Source: a virus
Reading direction: 5' to 3' (one strand)
IMG/VR virus record: IMGVR_UViG_3300013126_000139
Location: 1-32,001 of that record
Length of the DNA stretch: 32,001 nt
Part shown: positions 23,109-30,747 of the stretch, piece after piece
Layout: the number at the start of each line of letters is the position of its first letter
Numbering within the stretch: the stretch's first letter is position 1
Translations under genes and position numbers: made by a program
Notes under the pieces: model-generated
Seen by the model: the letters and a program-made list of their open reading frames with translations, nothing else
Database searches by the model: none
Told to the model about the DNA's origin: nothing

Positions 23109-24724
23109 TATCCAGTTACCTTTCGTGTATTGAATTTGTATGAGATACTGTCAATACCCCACGACAGACCATCTGGTCCAGTAAATAAGAGTTGAACAGA
23201 ACGTGCAAGACCAAGATTTGAACCTCGCACTACTTGCGCACCTTCTGCTTGTAAACCCCACTCACCAACACCCCAACGACCTTCACCCCATAACATTCCA
23301 GAAGCGGAGGCATCAATTGCAATACTGAACGCTTTGCGTTCATTACCATTTGCTTCTTCAAAGTTATGGAATACTTTTACGTTGATTGTTCGTGCGGTAT
23401 CAGCCTGTTTAATAACAATATCTGGTCTACGCCACATTTTCTTTTGTGAATAAGAACGACCATCAACCCAACCAGTTCTGTAGTACGAAGAAAAGTTTGT
23501 TTCAACAGTTGCAAGTAAATCGGTTTCCGATTCAAATGCATCAACCTTTAATACTCGTGGTATTGCCGGGTGAATAACCAAACCATATGTAACTCCAGTT
23601 GACGCTGTAAAGTCACATCCACCAACAACACCATAGTCATCACTAGTTGAAAACATTGTGAACGCACCACGAGAACCAATGCTTGGGTCATACACAAGAT
23701 TGACTGTTGCATTTGAAACACTTGTTATCTTTGAGTATGGCAAAGATAACCAAACACGACGATTTACATACGATACAGATATGGTTGAAGTTGCAGCATC
23801 ATTAACATAATTGTTTGGATAAATTGAGTTAAAGTTATCCGACAAGTCAACGATGGTCGAACCATTGTAAAAGAACAAACCATTTGGATGTGAATAGAAA
23901 TAAATACCATTCTCTGCAGTGGCAACTTTGGCTGATGAGTCAACGCCAAGTCGTGAAGTCAATTCAACTACAGCAAAGTCTGCTGTCTCGTATCCATACA
24001 CAATATAAATTGAGTTTTGCTTAAAAACAATTAATTGACCAGCATAAACCGCAAGAGCGGTTATGCGACTGCCACCACCTAGGAAATCAATAAAGTCTTC
24101 TGTAGCCCAGTCTTTTGGTTCTGCTTCGTGCGACCATCTCAAACGGTTTGGATAAACCGTACCTGCATCATTTGTACCTGCTGCAAACATTTTGTTTGCA
24201 TGCACAATAATATGTTCGCATCTTGGGAAGTGGTTTCGTGTTGGTGAGTTGTAGTTATCGTTCCAGTCACCTGCAGTAGCAATTGTGCTAATTGCTGATG
24301 CATATGTATTACCTGTTTCCCAAGTATAAACATTTGAACCAGATGTGCCAGTTGCTGTGTACAGAACTTGACCCCAGTTGGCAAAAGAAGCACCAAAAGT
24401 ATTTGAAGCCACAATGTTATTACCAGATGAATACGCAAGTTGTGTAAAGTTTGTTCCAGATGAATGCCACACACCTGTGTTGTTAGCGAGCATCACTCTG
24501 GGTGATGCGCCGTAAAACGAATGCAAACGATACGGATTCCAAGTACCTGCTATTGCCGTAGAGTTAATCTCACGCATTGCACCACGAGTAAACAAACCAC
24601 CACGTGGGTCAATTTCGACATTCAACATGTCAGGTGACTCATTGCGAGCCAACTGAAACTGGTCAGCCCTAAGGTTTAGACCACCAGTAAAGTCGTCGTA
24701 GCGTTCAACGGATACATTGCTCAT
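23108..24724 (-). CDS. tail nozzle / head-completion protein (beta-propeller-like)
   Basis: The start DDFTGGLNLRADQFQLA, followed by ESPDMLNVEIDPRGGL, is the standard opening of podovirus nozzle or stabilisation proteins (T7 gp12 / P22 gp10 type). Later come alternating beta strands with regularly spaced blades (ITALAVYAGQLIVFKQNSIY, GIYFYSHPNGLFFYNG), as expected for a propeller. The length of 538 residues suits the family. Such a protein forms the lower tail tube through which DNA and internal proteins leave. It overlaps the adaptor gene by 4 bases (ATGA), and this order (adaptor, nozzle, fibre) is usual for short-tailed phages. Confidence 0.8.
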   Translation of the reverse strand: MSNVSVERYDDFTGGLNLRADQFQLARNESPDMLNVEIDPRGGLFTRGAMREINSTAIAGTWNPYRLHSFYGASPRVMLANNTGVWHSSGTNFTQLAYSSGNNIVASNTFGASFANWGQVLYTATGTSGSNVYTWETGNTYASAISTIATAGDWNDNYNSPTRNHFPRCEHIIVHANKMFAAGTNDAGTVYPNRLRWSHEAEPKDWATEDFIDFLGGGSRITALAVYAGQLIVFKQNSIYIVYGYETADFAVVELTSRLGVDSSAKVATAENGIYFYSHPNGLFFYNGSTIVDLSDNFNSIYPNNYVNDAATSTISVSYVNRRVWLSLPYSKITSVSNATVNLVYDPSIGSRGAFTMFSTSDDYGVVGGCDFTASTGVTYGLVIHPAIPRVLKVDAFESETDLLATVETNFSSYYRTGWVDGRSYSQKKMWRRPDIVIKQADTARTINVKVFHNFEEANGNERKAFSIAIDASASGMLWGEGRWGVGEWGLQAEGAQVVRGSNLGLARSVQLLFTGPDGLSWGIDSISYKFNTRKVTG

Positions 24725-25416
24725 TGACCAAGCGTTGCTCCAAGCGTCTGCAACCAGCGACGCATAGTTGGGTACTGACGACCAGCAGACATGATAACCG
24801 GCTGTGCGCTTGATGCTTTCATCAAGTCACGACGAGCAAGACCAACACCTTCTTCAAATGAGTTCATGTACATCTGTGATAACTGTGCATCTTCTTGGCG
24901 TTGATACACTCTTGCCAATACGAAGTATGGCAATAGTGCATGAAACCACTCATCAATGTCAATTGTTTCGTTCACATCTGTTAACCATGTGTAGACAGGG
25001 TTTCTGTAAGCACGAACTGTAATTGGGTAGATTGCATCTGGTTTAGCCCACAACTGCAACTTCTTATCCCAGAAAGAATAGAAGTATGGTCGGCTTGCAA
25101 CATCTGTGTTGCCAAGCCAAATCTCTTCAGCATTGTCATATGGAATCAAAGTAAGACGAGCACCAGAAGTACTTGTATCAACAACGGAAATGATTTCTCG
25201 AATATCCCCAATGGTAGAAATTGTATATTCACGTTGGTCGGCTACAGTATTAAATGTGTAGGTTTCTTGCAACCACGGCCATCTACGCTCAAGTGAGTAG
25301 ATTCGTTGAAATCCTTCACGAGCAAACTGGTCAATAACAGAATCAGGCAAATCCACTTCATCAAGGTCAGCCATGCTCCTTACTTGTGAACGCAAAGTGG
25401 TTAGCGTTATGCTCAT
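24721..25416 (-). CDS. head-tail adaptor (podovirus-type gatekeeper), 231 aa
   Basis: The protein opens with helices (TTLRSQVRSMADLDEVDLP, then VIDQFAREGFQRIY) and the RRWPWLQETYTFNTVADQ segment that marks adaptor proteins of the T7 gp11 / P22 gp4 kind. Beta strands in the middle (YFYSFWDKKLQLW) and a C-terminal helical bundle follow. The length is normal. It would bind the portal ring from below and receive the nozzle. It is coupled by ATGA overlap to the genes before and after. Confidence 0.78.
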   Translation of the reverse strand: MSITLTTLRSQVRSMADLDEVDLPDSVIDQFAREGFQRIYSLERRWPWLQETYTFNTVADQREYTISTIGDIREIISVVDTSTSGARLTLIPYDNAEEIWLGNTDVASRPYFYSFWDKKLQLWAKPDAIYPITVRAYRNPVYTWLTDVNETIDIDEWFHALLPYFVLARVYQRQEDAQLSQMYMNSFEEGVGLARRDLMKASSAQPVIMSAGRQYPTMRRWLQTLGATLGQ

Positions 25417-25625
25417 TTAGCCTGCCCTTTAGACCTTAGGTGTCCAATGCAATAATCCGTACCCCGAGCCTTTGGACCCTCACAGGTGTCCTCATTTGCT
25501 ATACAGCGGTTGCGACCAATATAAGGCGCAGATGGAGCAGCAATCTTTGCTCCCGCTGTCGGGGCTAGGCGGATGCCAGATACTGGCTGTCCGTAATAAG
25601 AGTGGGCAGGTACGGCATTTTTCAT
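25413..25625 (-). CDS. small Cys/His-containing protein, 70 aa
   Basis: The first half is Pro/Ala/Gly/Tyr-rich and likely extended. The C-terminal part carries C-x6-C-x11-C-x2-H (RNRCIANEDTCEG, TDYCIGH), a possible small zinc-binding knot, and a basic end. ATG 25625 follows GGGGTAG and is preferred over TTG 25631, six bases further upstream. It sits in front of the adaptor gene with an ATGA overlap. Its role is not known; a head-tail or DNA-end binding protein would fit the position. Confidence 0.6.
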   Translation of the reverse strand: MKNAVPAHSYYGQPVSGIRLAPTAGAKIAAPSAPYIGRNRCIANEDTCEGPKARGTDYCIGHLRSKGQAK

Positions 25626-25648
25626 ATACAACTACCCCAATTTGTTAC

Positions 25649-25688
25649 ATATCCCCCATCAGAAAATAAATATTCCGACAGGGGATAT
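25649..25688. repeat. inverted repeat in the 25.63-25.70 kb gap
   Basis: ATATCCCC (25649-25656) and GGGGATAT (25681-25688) are perfect 8-bp arms around a 24-base AT-rich loop. It lies between the stop of the Lys/Ala-rich gene and the start of the small Cys/His gene, and may be a weak terminator, an attenuator or an operator. No U-run follows it in the minus direction. Confidence 0.45.
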
Positions 25689-25696
25689 AAGGTTAT

Positions 25697-26032
25697 TTAT
25701 GAAGTGCGACGGTTCAAGTCCCGTGCACCGGTTGGCTTGCCAGCCGTGCGTGGTGGCTTGCTTGCAGTTTTTGCTGGAACCATCTTTTCTGCTGCACGAA
25801 CAGATGCACGTGCATTGCCACCTGCTGCAGAACCACCCTTGGTGCTAGCAACATAACGTGCCTTTGTAATCGCTTTTGCTGCTGCTTTCTTTTCTGCAGC
25901 ACTTTTAGTTGCAGCCTTCTTTCGTGCTGCCGACTTAGCAAGTGCTTTATTAACAATTTTTCCAGCCTTCTTCACATTTCCCTTACGGGTTGTTGCGCCG
26001 GCTGCGTATTCACCTTCACGGTACATTGGCAT
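25697..26032 (-). CDS. Lys/Ala-rich basic protein, histone H1-like, 111 aa
   Basis: The sequence is dominated by Lys, Ala and Arg, with repeats such as KSAARKKAATKSAAEKKAAA and late Pro/Thr/Gly-rich stretches (KTASKPPRTAGKPTG). Strongly basic and mainly unordered, it resembles the tails of bacterial H1-like or HupB-like DNA-binding proteins. I saw no globular HU domain. Being coded between the decoration and adaptor genes, it could be a virion protein that neutralises packed DNA, or an early-injected nucleoid binder. Gene 3' codons coincide with a small hairpin at 25704-25728. It follows the small basic gene after a two-base gap. Confidence 0.65.
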   Translation of the reverse strand: MPMYREGEYAAGATTRKGNVKKAGKIVNKALAKSAARKKAATKSAAEKKAAAKAITKARYVASTKGGSAAGGNARASVRAAEKMVPAKTASKPPRTAGKPTGARDLNRRTS

Positions 26033-26034
26033 AA

Positions 26035-26190
26035 TTAACTCATCTTTCCGTATTCTGAAATACGTTCTGCTTTTGATTCGGTTTTTTCGTGTTTCTTACT
26101 TTCCTTTTTTGGAGGGTAGTTAGAAGTCTTTGTGCCAGCCTTAGGACTTGCATCCGCATGACTGGAAAGAATTGAATACTTGTAAGGCAT
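26035..26190 (-). CDS. small Lys/Ser-rich protein, 51 aa
   Basis: ATG 26190 is preceded by AAGGGAG at a fair distance and is chosen over a frame start at 26232, which would lie inside a terminator-like hairpin. The product is hydrophilic and unordered, rich in Lys, Ser and Glu (PPKKESKKHEKTESKAER). No domain is recognised. It lies two bases before the start of the H1-like gene and may share its role, binding DNA or acting as an assembly factor. Confidence 0.55.
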   Translation of the reverse strand: MPYKYSILSSHADASPKAGTKTSNYPPKKESKKHEKTESKAERISEYGKMS

Positions 26191-26207
26191 TGTTGCTCCC
26201 TTGAAAT

Positions 26208-26238
26208 AGGGGAGTGAGCCAGAAACGCCCACTCCCCC
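26208..26238 (-). terminator. terminator-like hairpin after the capsid/decoration genes
   Basis: On the minus strand GGGGAGTGGGC pairs with GCTCACTCCCC over 11 positions (one G-U pair, which is a wobble only in minus-strand RNA), with a further G-U at the base and a 7-base loop. It is followed by UAUUUC. It begins just after the decoration gene stop. This is where phages often put a partial terminator so capsid genes are made in excess over tail genes. Confidence 0.62.
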
Positions 26239-26245
26239 GATTCAA

Positions 26246-26659
26246 TTACTTGCGGTAAATGCTTACCGTGTTTGCTGCGGTGAATACTGCAACAAACGAT
26301 GCTGACGATGCTGCTGCAACAGTTGCCGAACCGACAAGAGTTACGCCAGATGCACCAGCGGTCAAGGTGATTGCGTGAGTTGAACCAGCAAGGTTCACAA
26401 CTGAGAATCGGAAACTTGAACCGACACCTTCGTCTGTAAACGCTGCACCCAACTCAGCACCAGTTGGAGTTGTCAACGCACGACCCGTAGTTGGGGTCAT
26501 GGTGTAAACAACTTCTGCTGCTCCAGCAAGTGTTGCTGCTGCCTGAGTTGTAGCAGCGTCAGTTGCTGCAACTACAGTCACCTTTTCTTCTTTTGCTGCC
26601 CATTCTTCAATGCGCTTGCGGGTTACTGCACCCTGTGTGTCATTTGCTAATAGTGGCAT
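26246..26659 (-). CDS. capsid decoration / head-fibre-like protein, 137 aa
   Basis: Residues 1-30 form a basic-acidic helical start (TRKRIEEWAAKEEKVTVV). The rest is rich in Ala, Thr, Val and Gly, with strand-forming repeats (GSTHAITLTAGASGVTLVGS) and no cysteine, resembling phage head decoration or head-fibre proteins. The gene lies directly after the major capsid gene, the usual place for a decoration protein, with its own AAGGAG. Many copies per head would be expected. The family cannot be named with certainty. Confidence 0.65.
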   Translation of the reverse strand: MPLLANDTQGAVTRKRIEEWAAKEEKVTVVAATDAATTQAAATLAGAAEVVYTMTPTTGRALTTPTGAELGAAFTDEGVGSSFRFSVVNLAGSTHAITLTAGASGVTLVGSATVAAASSASFVAVFTAANTVSIYRK

Positions 26660-26686
26660 GTTGATTTCTCCTTATTGGTAGTTAAC

Positions 26687-27631
26687 TTAGGCGGTCTTTG
26701 CCGTGAGTTTGCCCTGCTTCGCACGGTTGCGACAGGTGAGGTTGCCGTAGCACATGATGAGCGCATAGCGAGCATCAACGTCTTCTGGCTTAACAAAGTC
26801 CGTCTGAGCGAACCACTTGCTGCTGTGACCGACGAGGGTGAGGTACTTCGTATTGAGGAAGTAGAACACGCCAGCGGTGCAATGCACGTCGTACATTACA
26901 GGAGCAGCCTTGAACAACAGGTTCTGGAATCCAGCATCTGCAGTCTTGGTGTCGGTGTAACGCAGGTTTGGCTGAAGAAGTGCTTCATACTTCTCAAACA
27001 AAGTCTGAGTGGTCAACAGGGTGTCTGGGTGGTCGTTACCAACCGAAACGCTGTTGTAAGCGGTGCTCATTTGTGCAAGGGTCAACGCAGTTGCGGTGTT
27101 TTCCTCGTATGAACGCCAGAACTCGTTGCCTGTGGTTGCTGAGTTGATTCCACCAACGGTGTTGCCGGACTCAACCAAGTTACCAAGGCCGTTCCAGTCT
27201 TTTCCGCTGTTGCCAGTTCCGTCAGCAAAGAACATCTGGTTGAACGATTCACGCATTGACTCTTCAGCCTGCATGATTTTTGCTTCAAGCAAGTTGATGA
27301 TTTCTTGTTCACCATTGTTCTTGGCTTCTTCAATACCGCTGATTGCGATTGAAGCAGCGTACTGCTTCCATTCGTACTCAGCAGCCGAGATGCCTTCTTG
27401 TGGTGTCAACGAGAGTGACTCGTAACCGCTGTATGAACCAACAGTTGAGTTCTTTCCGTAGATGAGAGGTTCAACAATCTTCGTACCGCCGTTAAGCATG
27501 CGAATGCGACCCTTGTCCATAAGTGCATATGTCAAAGGACGTGCGGTGAATACGTTGTCCGTGAGTTGCGAACGGTAGTTCGCAAGGGTGGTCGAAAGCA
27601 ACTGGTCAAAGTTGCTGTTGGCTGATGCCAT
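26687..27631 (-). CDS. major capsid protein (HK97-like fold)
   Basis: The opening NFDQLLSTTLANYRSQLTDNV followed by ARPLTYALMDKGRIRMLNGG is the usual N-terminal arm and start of an HK97-fold capsid protein. IVEPLIYGKN and a Tyr-rich turn (YSGYESLSLTP) lie in the E-loop region. A helix (EQEIINLLEAKIMQAEESMR), the PDTLLTTQTLFEKYEAL segment and a C-terminal set of strands (GVFYFLNTKYLTL) follow. At 314 residues it has a normal size and no obvious pro-peptide, so a separate scaffold is needed; that gene lies just upstream. AAGGAG precedes ATG 27631. It would form the icosahedral shell. Confidence 0.86.
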   Translation of the reverse strand: MASANSNFDQLLSTTLANYRSQLTDNVFTARPLTYALMDKGRIRMLNGGTKIVEPLIYGKNSTVGSYSGYESLSLTPQEGISAAEYEWKQYAASIAISGIEEAKNNGEQEIINLLEAKIMQAEESMRESFNQMFFADGTGNSGKDWNGLGNLVESGNTVGGINSATTGNEFWRSYEENTATALTLAQMSTAYNSVSVGNDHPDTLLTTQTLFEKYEALLQPNLRYTDTKTADAGFQNLLFKAAPVMYDVHCTAGVFYFLNTKYLTLVGHSSKWFAQTDFVKPEDVDARYALIMCYGNLTCRNRAKQGKLTAKTA

Positions 27632-27654
27632 GATTTTTCTCCTTAGTTAGAACG

Positions 27655-28440
27655 CTAAACGCTTAGTTGCCGTTTGGCGGCTTCAAAAGCATCTCGCAAT
27701 GATTTAATGGGTTGTGCTGACACATCCGCACTTCCAGCCGAAGAAGTGGTTGAAGCAACTGACGCTTGACGCTTTGAGTCCGTAATTTGCTTTTGCTCTT
27801 GCGCCCTCTTCTCACGAAGTTGGCGAACAGTCAAAGCATCTTCGTATACCTTGTCAAACGCAATCTGCTTGTACACCGCTTCCAAATCAGATGAGCCAAC
27901 GGCTAAAGCCTTTGACACAACTTCATTGGCATCGAAGTCCGAGCCGTATCGTGTTTGAAGCGACTGAATTGTTCGCTCAAGTTCCTGCCTTGCCTTTTCT
28001 TGCTCAAAGGCTTGAACCCGACCTTCCAACTGCTTGTACTGCTTTTCAACTGGGTCCATGTACAATTCCTCTTCTTCAGAGGGTTGTTGTCCAACGCCAT
28101 AATGCTGTGAAAGCAGACTTAAAGTACCCTGTGGGTCGTTTTGCAAGGCTTCTTGCAAAGCGGCACCAAATTGCACCTGTCGCCTTTGCTCGCTGAGTTC
28201 CTGAGTCTTACGGGTGTAGTCCGCTTGACGCTGGTATCCAGAAAGCGCCTCTTTGAGTGGCACTCTGATTTCTTCACCGCCAACAGATACGGAAACATAT
28301 TTGTCTCCGAATTCATCAACTGGAAGCAAGTCAATTTGCTCTTCGGTTAAGGCATCAACTACATCCGCAACTTCTTGAGATTGTCCTACATCTTGTAGGG
28401 TCTCTTCAGCCGTGACTTCATTGCTATTTATATCGCTCAT
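27655..28440 (-). CDS. capsid scaffolding protein, 261 aa
   Basis: An acidic, helical protein with no cysteine. GGEEIRVPLKEALSGYQRQA followed by DYTRKTQEL is a recurring element of phage scaffolds. Long charged helices (EQEKARQELERTIQSLQTRY) and a C-terminal helix (SLRDAFEAAKRQLSV) that could bind the capsid protein follow. Its place between portal and major capsid genes is standard. No protease motif was seen. The start has AAAAGGA before ATG 28440. Confidence 0.82.
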   Translation of the reverse strand: MSDINSNEVTAEETLQDVGQSQEVADVVDALTEEQIDLLPVDEFGDKYVSVSVGGEEIRVPLKEALSGYQRQADYTRKTQELSEQRRQVQFGAALQEALQNDPQGTLSLLSQHYGVGQQPSEEEELYMDPVEKQYKQLEGRVQAFEQEKARQELERTIQSLQTRYGSDFDANEVVSKALAVGSSDLEAVYKQIAFDKVYEDALTVRQLREKRAQEQKQITDSKRQASVASTTSSAGSADVSAQPIKSLRDAFEAAKRQLSV

Positions 28441-28486
28441 TTTTTAGGAGTCCTTTTCGGGTTGCTCTATATGTGGGGTTTATTCG

Positions 28487-30304
28487 TTACATGCCTTGTG
28501 GTGGCATTCCTCCGCCCTGCATGAGTTGCATGAGCAACTCTGGTGGCAATCCTGCAAGTTCAGGTGGTAAACCTGCTGGTGCTCCACCTTGTGGTGGTGC
28601 ACCTTGCATCATTGCTTCTGGTGGAGGTCCCTGTGGTGGCATACCCGGCTGACCACCCATTTCTGGTGGCATTGGGGGTGGAGGTGCGGTCACAAATGAT
28701 GCTGCACTCTTGATACCAAAACCATACTGAAGAACATACGTAGCCAACTTTGGCATGTCAATAATTCCTGCTGAAGCAAACGGTGCCATTGCATCAACTA
28801 CCTGCAATGCCATTTGACGACGGAATGATTCATTGACTGGCTGTGTTGAGCCACCCTCTACTTCAAAGTCAAAGTCACCTTGAATGTAGTCACGGTCAAA
28901 GTTTACCCAAATTGGTTGTGCGTCTTTTCCAGCAACACGGATTGCACCTTCTGCTGTCATATATTGCTGTGCAAGCATTACTAGACGACGAGCACATTCT
29001 CCAATTCCACGTTCAATGATTGCCAACTTATCGGCTGAACGAGCATTAGATGCATCTTGTGAAATTGCTGCTTCTGTTGCTGTGCGACGAATCTCCGGCA
29101 TTCCGCCACGCTGGTATTCAGATACACCTGATACACGGTCAATATCTCCAGAGATAAGGTTTGACTGGTTGTAAAACTCTGGTGGACTGATAACTGCCGG
29201 CATTGGCGTAATAACATTGCCAAGACCTTCTTCTGAAATAACCGGCACCATTACGTTGTCGTCATCTGACTCCAACGCTGCACGACCATCAGCATCAAAT
29301 GCTGATTCCTTGTACAACCATTTGCGTGAGAAACGCTTACGGTGATTCATCATCTGTGTACGTGTTTGGTTTAATTCCATCTGCAATGGTTCAATTGCTT
29401 CCAACTCTCCCATTGGATAGAAGTGCTCTGGCACTTCATAGTTACGCAACATTACAAATGGATGACCAAATGCAAATGGAATTACGGTTGGATTAACAAG
29501 GAACTTATCTCCACCGTCACAGAACACAGACATTTTGCCTGATTCAATGTCGTAGTATTCCCATATTTCAACATACGAATCTTCTTCGCTTTCGCTACGA
29601 CGTGGACGTACAGTTCCACGCCAGTCATCAATACCCCATTTTGAGTAATGCGAAGGTGCTGCCTCATTTCGTGCAGCAGAGTTATAGCGCTTATCTTTTT
29701 TTACATCTTTTAATGGACGACGAACACGCTGTGCAATCCAACGAATGTCCTGCATTGAAGTTGCATCTGCGTCAACAAAAATATCAAATGGTGAGATTCG
29801 CTCAACAAACGGTCTGTCTTCGGTGATAATAAAATCTGACTCAGTAATTGATTCAGGTGCTGCCGAAGCGAGTTCGTCAGACACCTCATGGTCGCCAGTT
29901 TGTTTTTCAACAAAACGATAACCAGTCTTCAAGAATCCGTGACCAATAACAAGCATGTCTTTTACGGCTGTACGGAATTCTTTCTGACATTCATAATGTC
30001 TCCACCAATAGTTAACTACCGCTTCGGTCACAACCGCACGTGGAGCATCTTCGTACTTACGAGCATTAACCATAATCTTTGGATAGTTAACTGAAACGCT
30101 TGGCGAAATTACGTTGATTGTTGCAAATGCAATGTTTACTAAGAGTCGGTCTTCTTCTGTCTCTGTTTTGAAATGTTTACCACGATACATGTCAATCATT
30201 CGTGCCCAAAGGTCGTCATAACGTTCTTCACGCCTCCAACGCTTTGACTGTTCAATCTTTGACCTGTATCGAGAAATGATTTCAGAATTAGATGTACGTG
30301 CCAT
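28487..30304 (-). CDS. portal protein, 605 aa
   Basis: The order and layout fit podovirus-type portals: a helical N terminus (RYRSKIEQSKRWRREERYDD), DMYRGKHF, VNIAFATINVISPSVS, a conserved IGHGFLKTGYRF element, FVERISPFDIFVD, MGELEAIEPLQMELNQ, then GGMPEIRRTATEA and a crown-type C-terminal helical part. The final 60 residues are a Pro/Gly/Met/Gln-rich tail. The portal ring of 12 subunits sits at one head vertex, binds terminase during DNA entry and the adaptor afterwards. It shares one base with the membrane-protein gene (TAATG). Confidence 0.87.
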   Translation of the reverse strand: MARTSNSEIISRYRSKIEQSKRWRREERYDDLWARMIDMYRGKHFKTETEEDRLLVNIAFATINVISPSVSVNYPKIMVNARKYEDAPRAVVTEAVVNYWWRHYECQKEFRTAVKDMLVIGHGFLKTGYRFVEKQTGDHEVSDELASAAPESITESDFIITEDRPFVERISPFDIFVDADATSMQDIRWIAQRVRRPLKDVKKDKRYNSAARNEAAPSHYSKWGIDDWRGTVRPRRSESEEDSYVEIWEYYDIESGKMSVFCDGGDKFLVNPTVIPFAFGHPFVMLRNYEVPEHFYPMGELEAIEPLQMELNQTRTQMMNHRKRFSRKWLYKESAFDADGRAALESDDDNVMVPVISEEGLGNVITPMPAVISPPEFYNQSNLISGDIDRVSGVSEYQRGGMPEIRRTATEAAISQDASNARSADKLAIIERGIGECARRLVMLAQQYMTAEGAIRVAGKDAQPIWVNFDRDYIQGDFDFEVEGGSTQPVNESFRRQMALQVVDAMAPFASAGIIDMPKLATYVLQYGFGIKSAASFVTAPPPPMPPEMGGQPGMPPQGPPPEAMMQGAPPQGGAPAGLPPELAGLPPELLMQLMQGGGMPPQGM

Positions 30305-30501
30305 TAGTCGTTCTGCCCTTCGTGCCAGCCAATATGCTGGTCTAACTTAGTTCCAATTTTGTCAACCTTATTGCCAATCATTTTGAGGAGGATTCGTCCT
30401 TCGGCATGTTGTTCCGTATTTTCTTTACGCAACTTTTGCAAGATGACAACGAGTGGTCCCGAGATGATTGCAACCAAAATCGGTACCACGACCATCTCCA
30501 T
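30304..30501 (-). CDS. one-pass membrane protein, possible holin, 65 aa
   Basis: Residues 3-22 form one clear membrane segment (VVVPILVAIISGPLVVILQ), followed by a Lys-rich turn and a polar helix with coiled-coil character (KMIGNKVDKIGTKLDQ) ending in HIGWHEG. ATG 30501 starts one base after the upstream stop and puts the segment at the N terminus; ATG 30534, which would add 11 residues and overlap the zinc-ribbon gene, is the alternative. The size and shape resemble small phage holins or holin-like membrane proteins, but placement between terminase and portal is not diagnostic. Confidence 0.6.
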   Translation of the reverse strand: MEMVVVPILVAIISGPLVVILQKLRKENTEQHAEGRILLKMIGNKVDKIGTKLDQHIGWHEGQND

Positions 30502-30502
30502 C

Positions 30503-30730
30503 TCAAATCCAACGACTTCCGACAGGCTCGGCATTGATGCCGGCTTCTTTGGCTACACGAACCTGCTCATCAGCCCGTTCTTTAACGGTTGGTCCGTGAA
30601 AGTCTTCCTGACCGTAGGTAAACCCTAGGCGAATTGTTTTGACATGGCATTTGAAGCAAATTGAGCCACGACGGGGCAATTCATCTGACTCAAAGGTTGA
30701 CAAACACTCCAAACAGCGAAATTCTTTCAT
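30503..30730 (-). CDS. small zinc-ribbon protein, 75 aa
   Basis: Cys6-x2-Cys9 and Cys25-x2-Cys28 form a zinc ribbon within the first 30 residues (FRCLECLSTFE and SICFKCH), followed by a helical acidic part (GPTVKERADEQVRVAKEAG). Small Cys4 proteins near the terminase gene are common in actinobacterial phages and may assist packaging or bind DNA, but no function is shown. It lies 17 bases after the terminase stop. Confidence 0.68.
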   Translation of the reverse strand: MKEFRCLECLSTFESDELPRRGSICFKCHVKTIRLGFTYGQEDFHGPTVKERADEQVRVAKEAGINAEPVGSRWI

Positions 30731-30747
30731 AAAGATACACCTATCCG

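Noticed and set aside
25650-25730. Possible tRNA gene on the plus strand, suggested by GGTTCAAGTCCC
   Set aside because: No 5' acceptor strand, D-arm or anticodon arm could be paired upstream, and the T-stem needs a shifted 4-bp pairing; it lies within a coding region.
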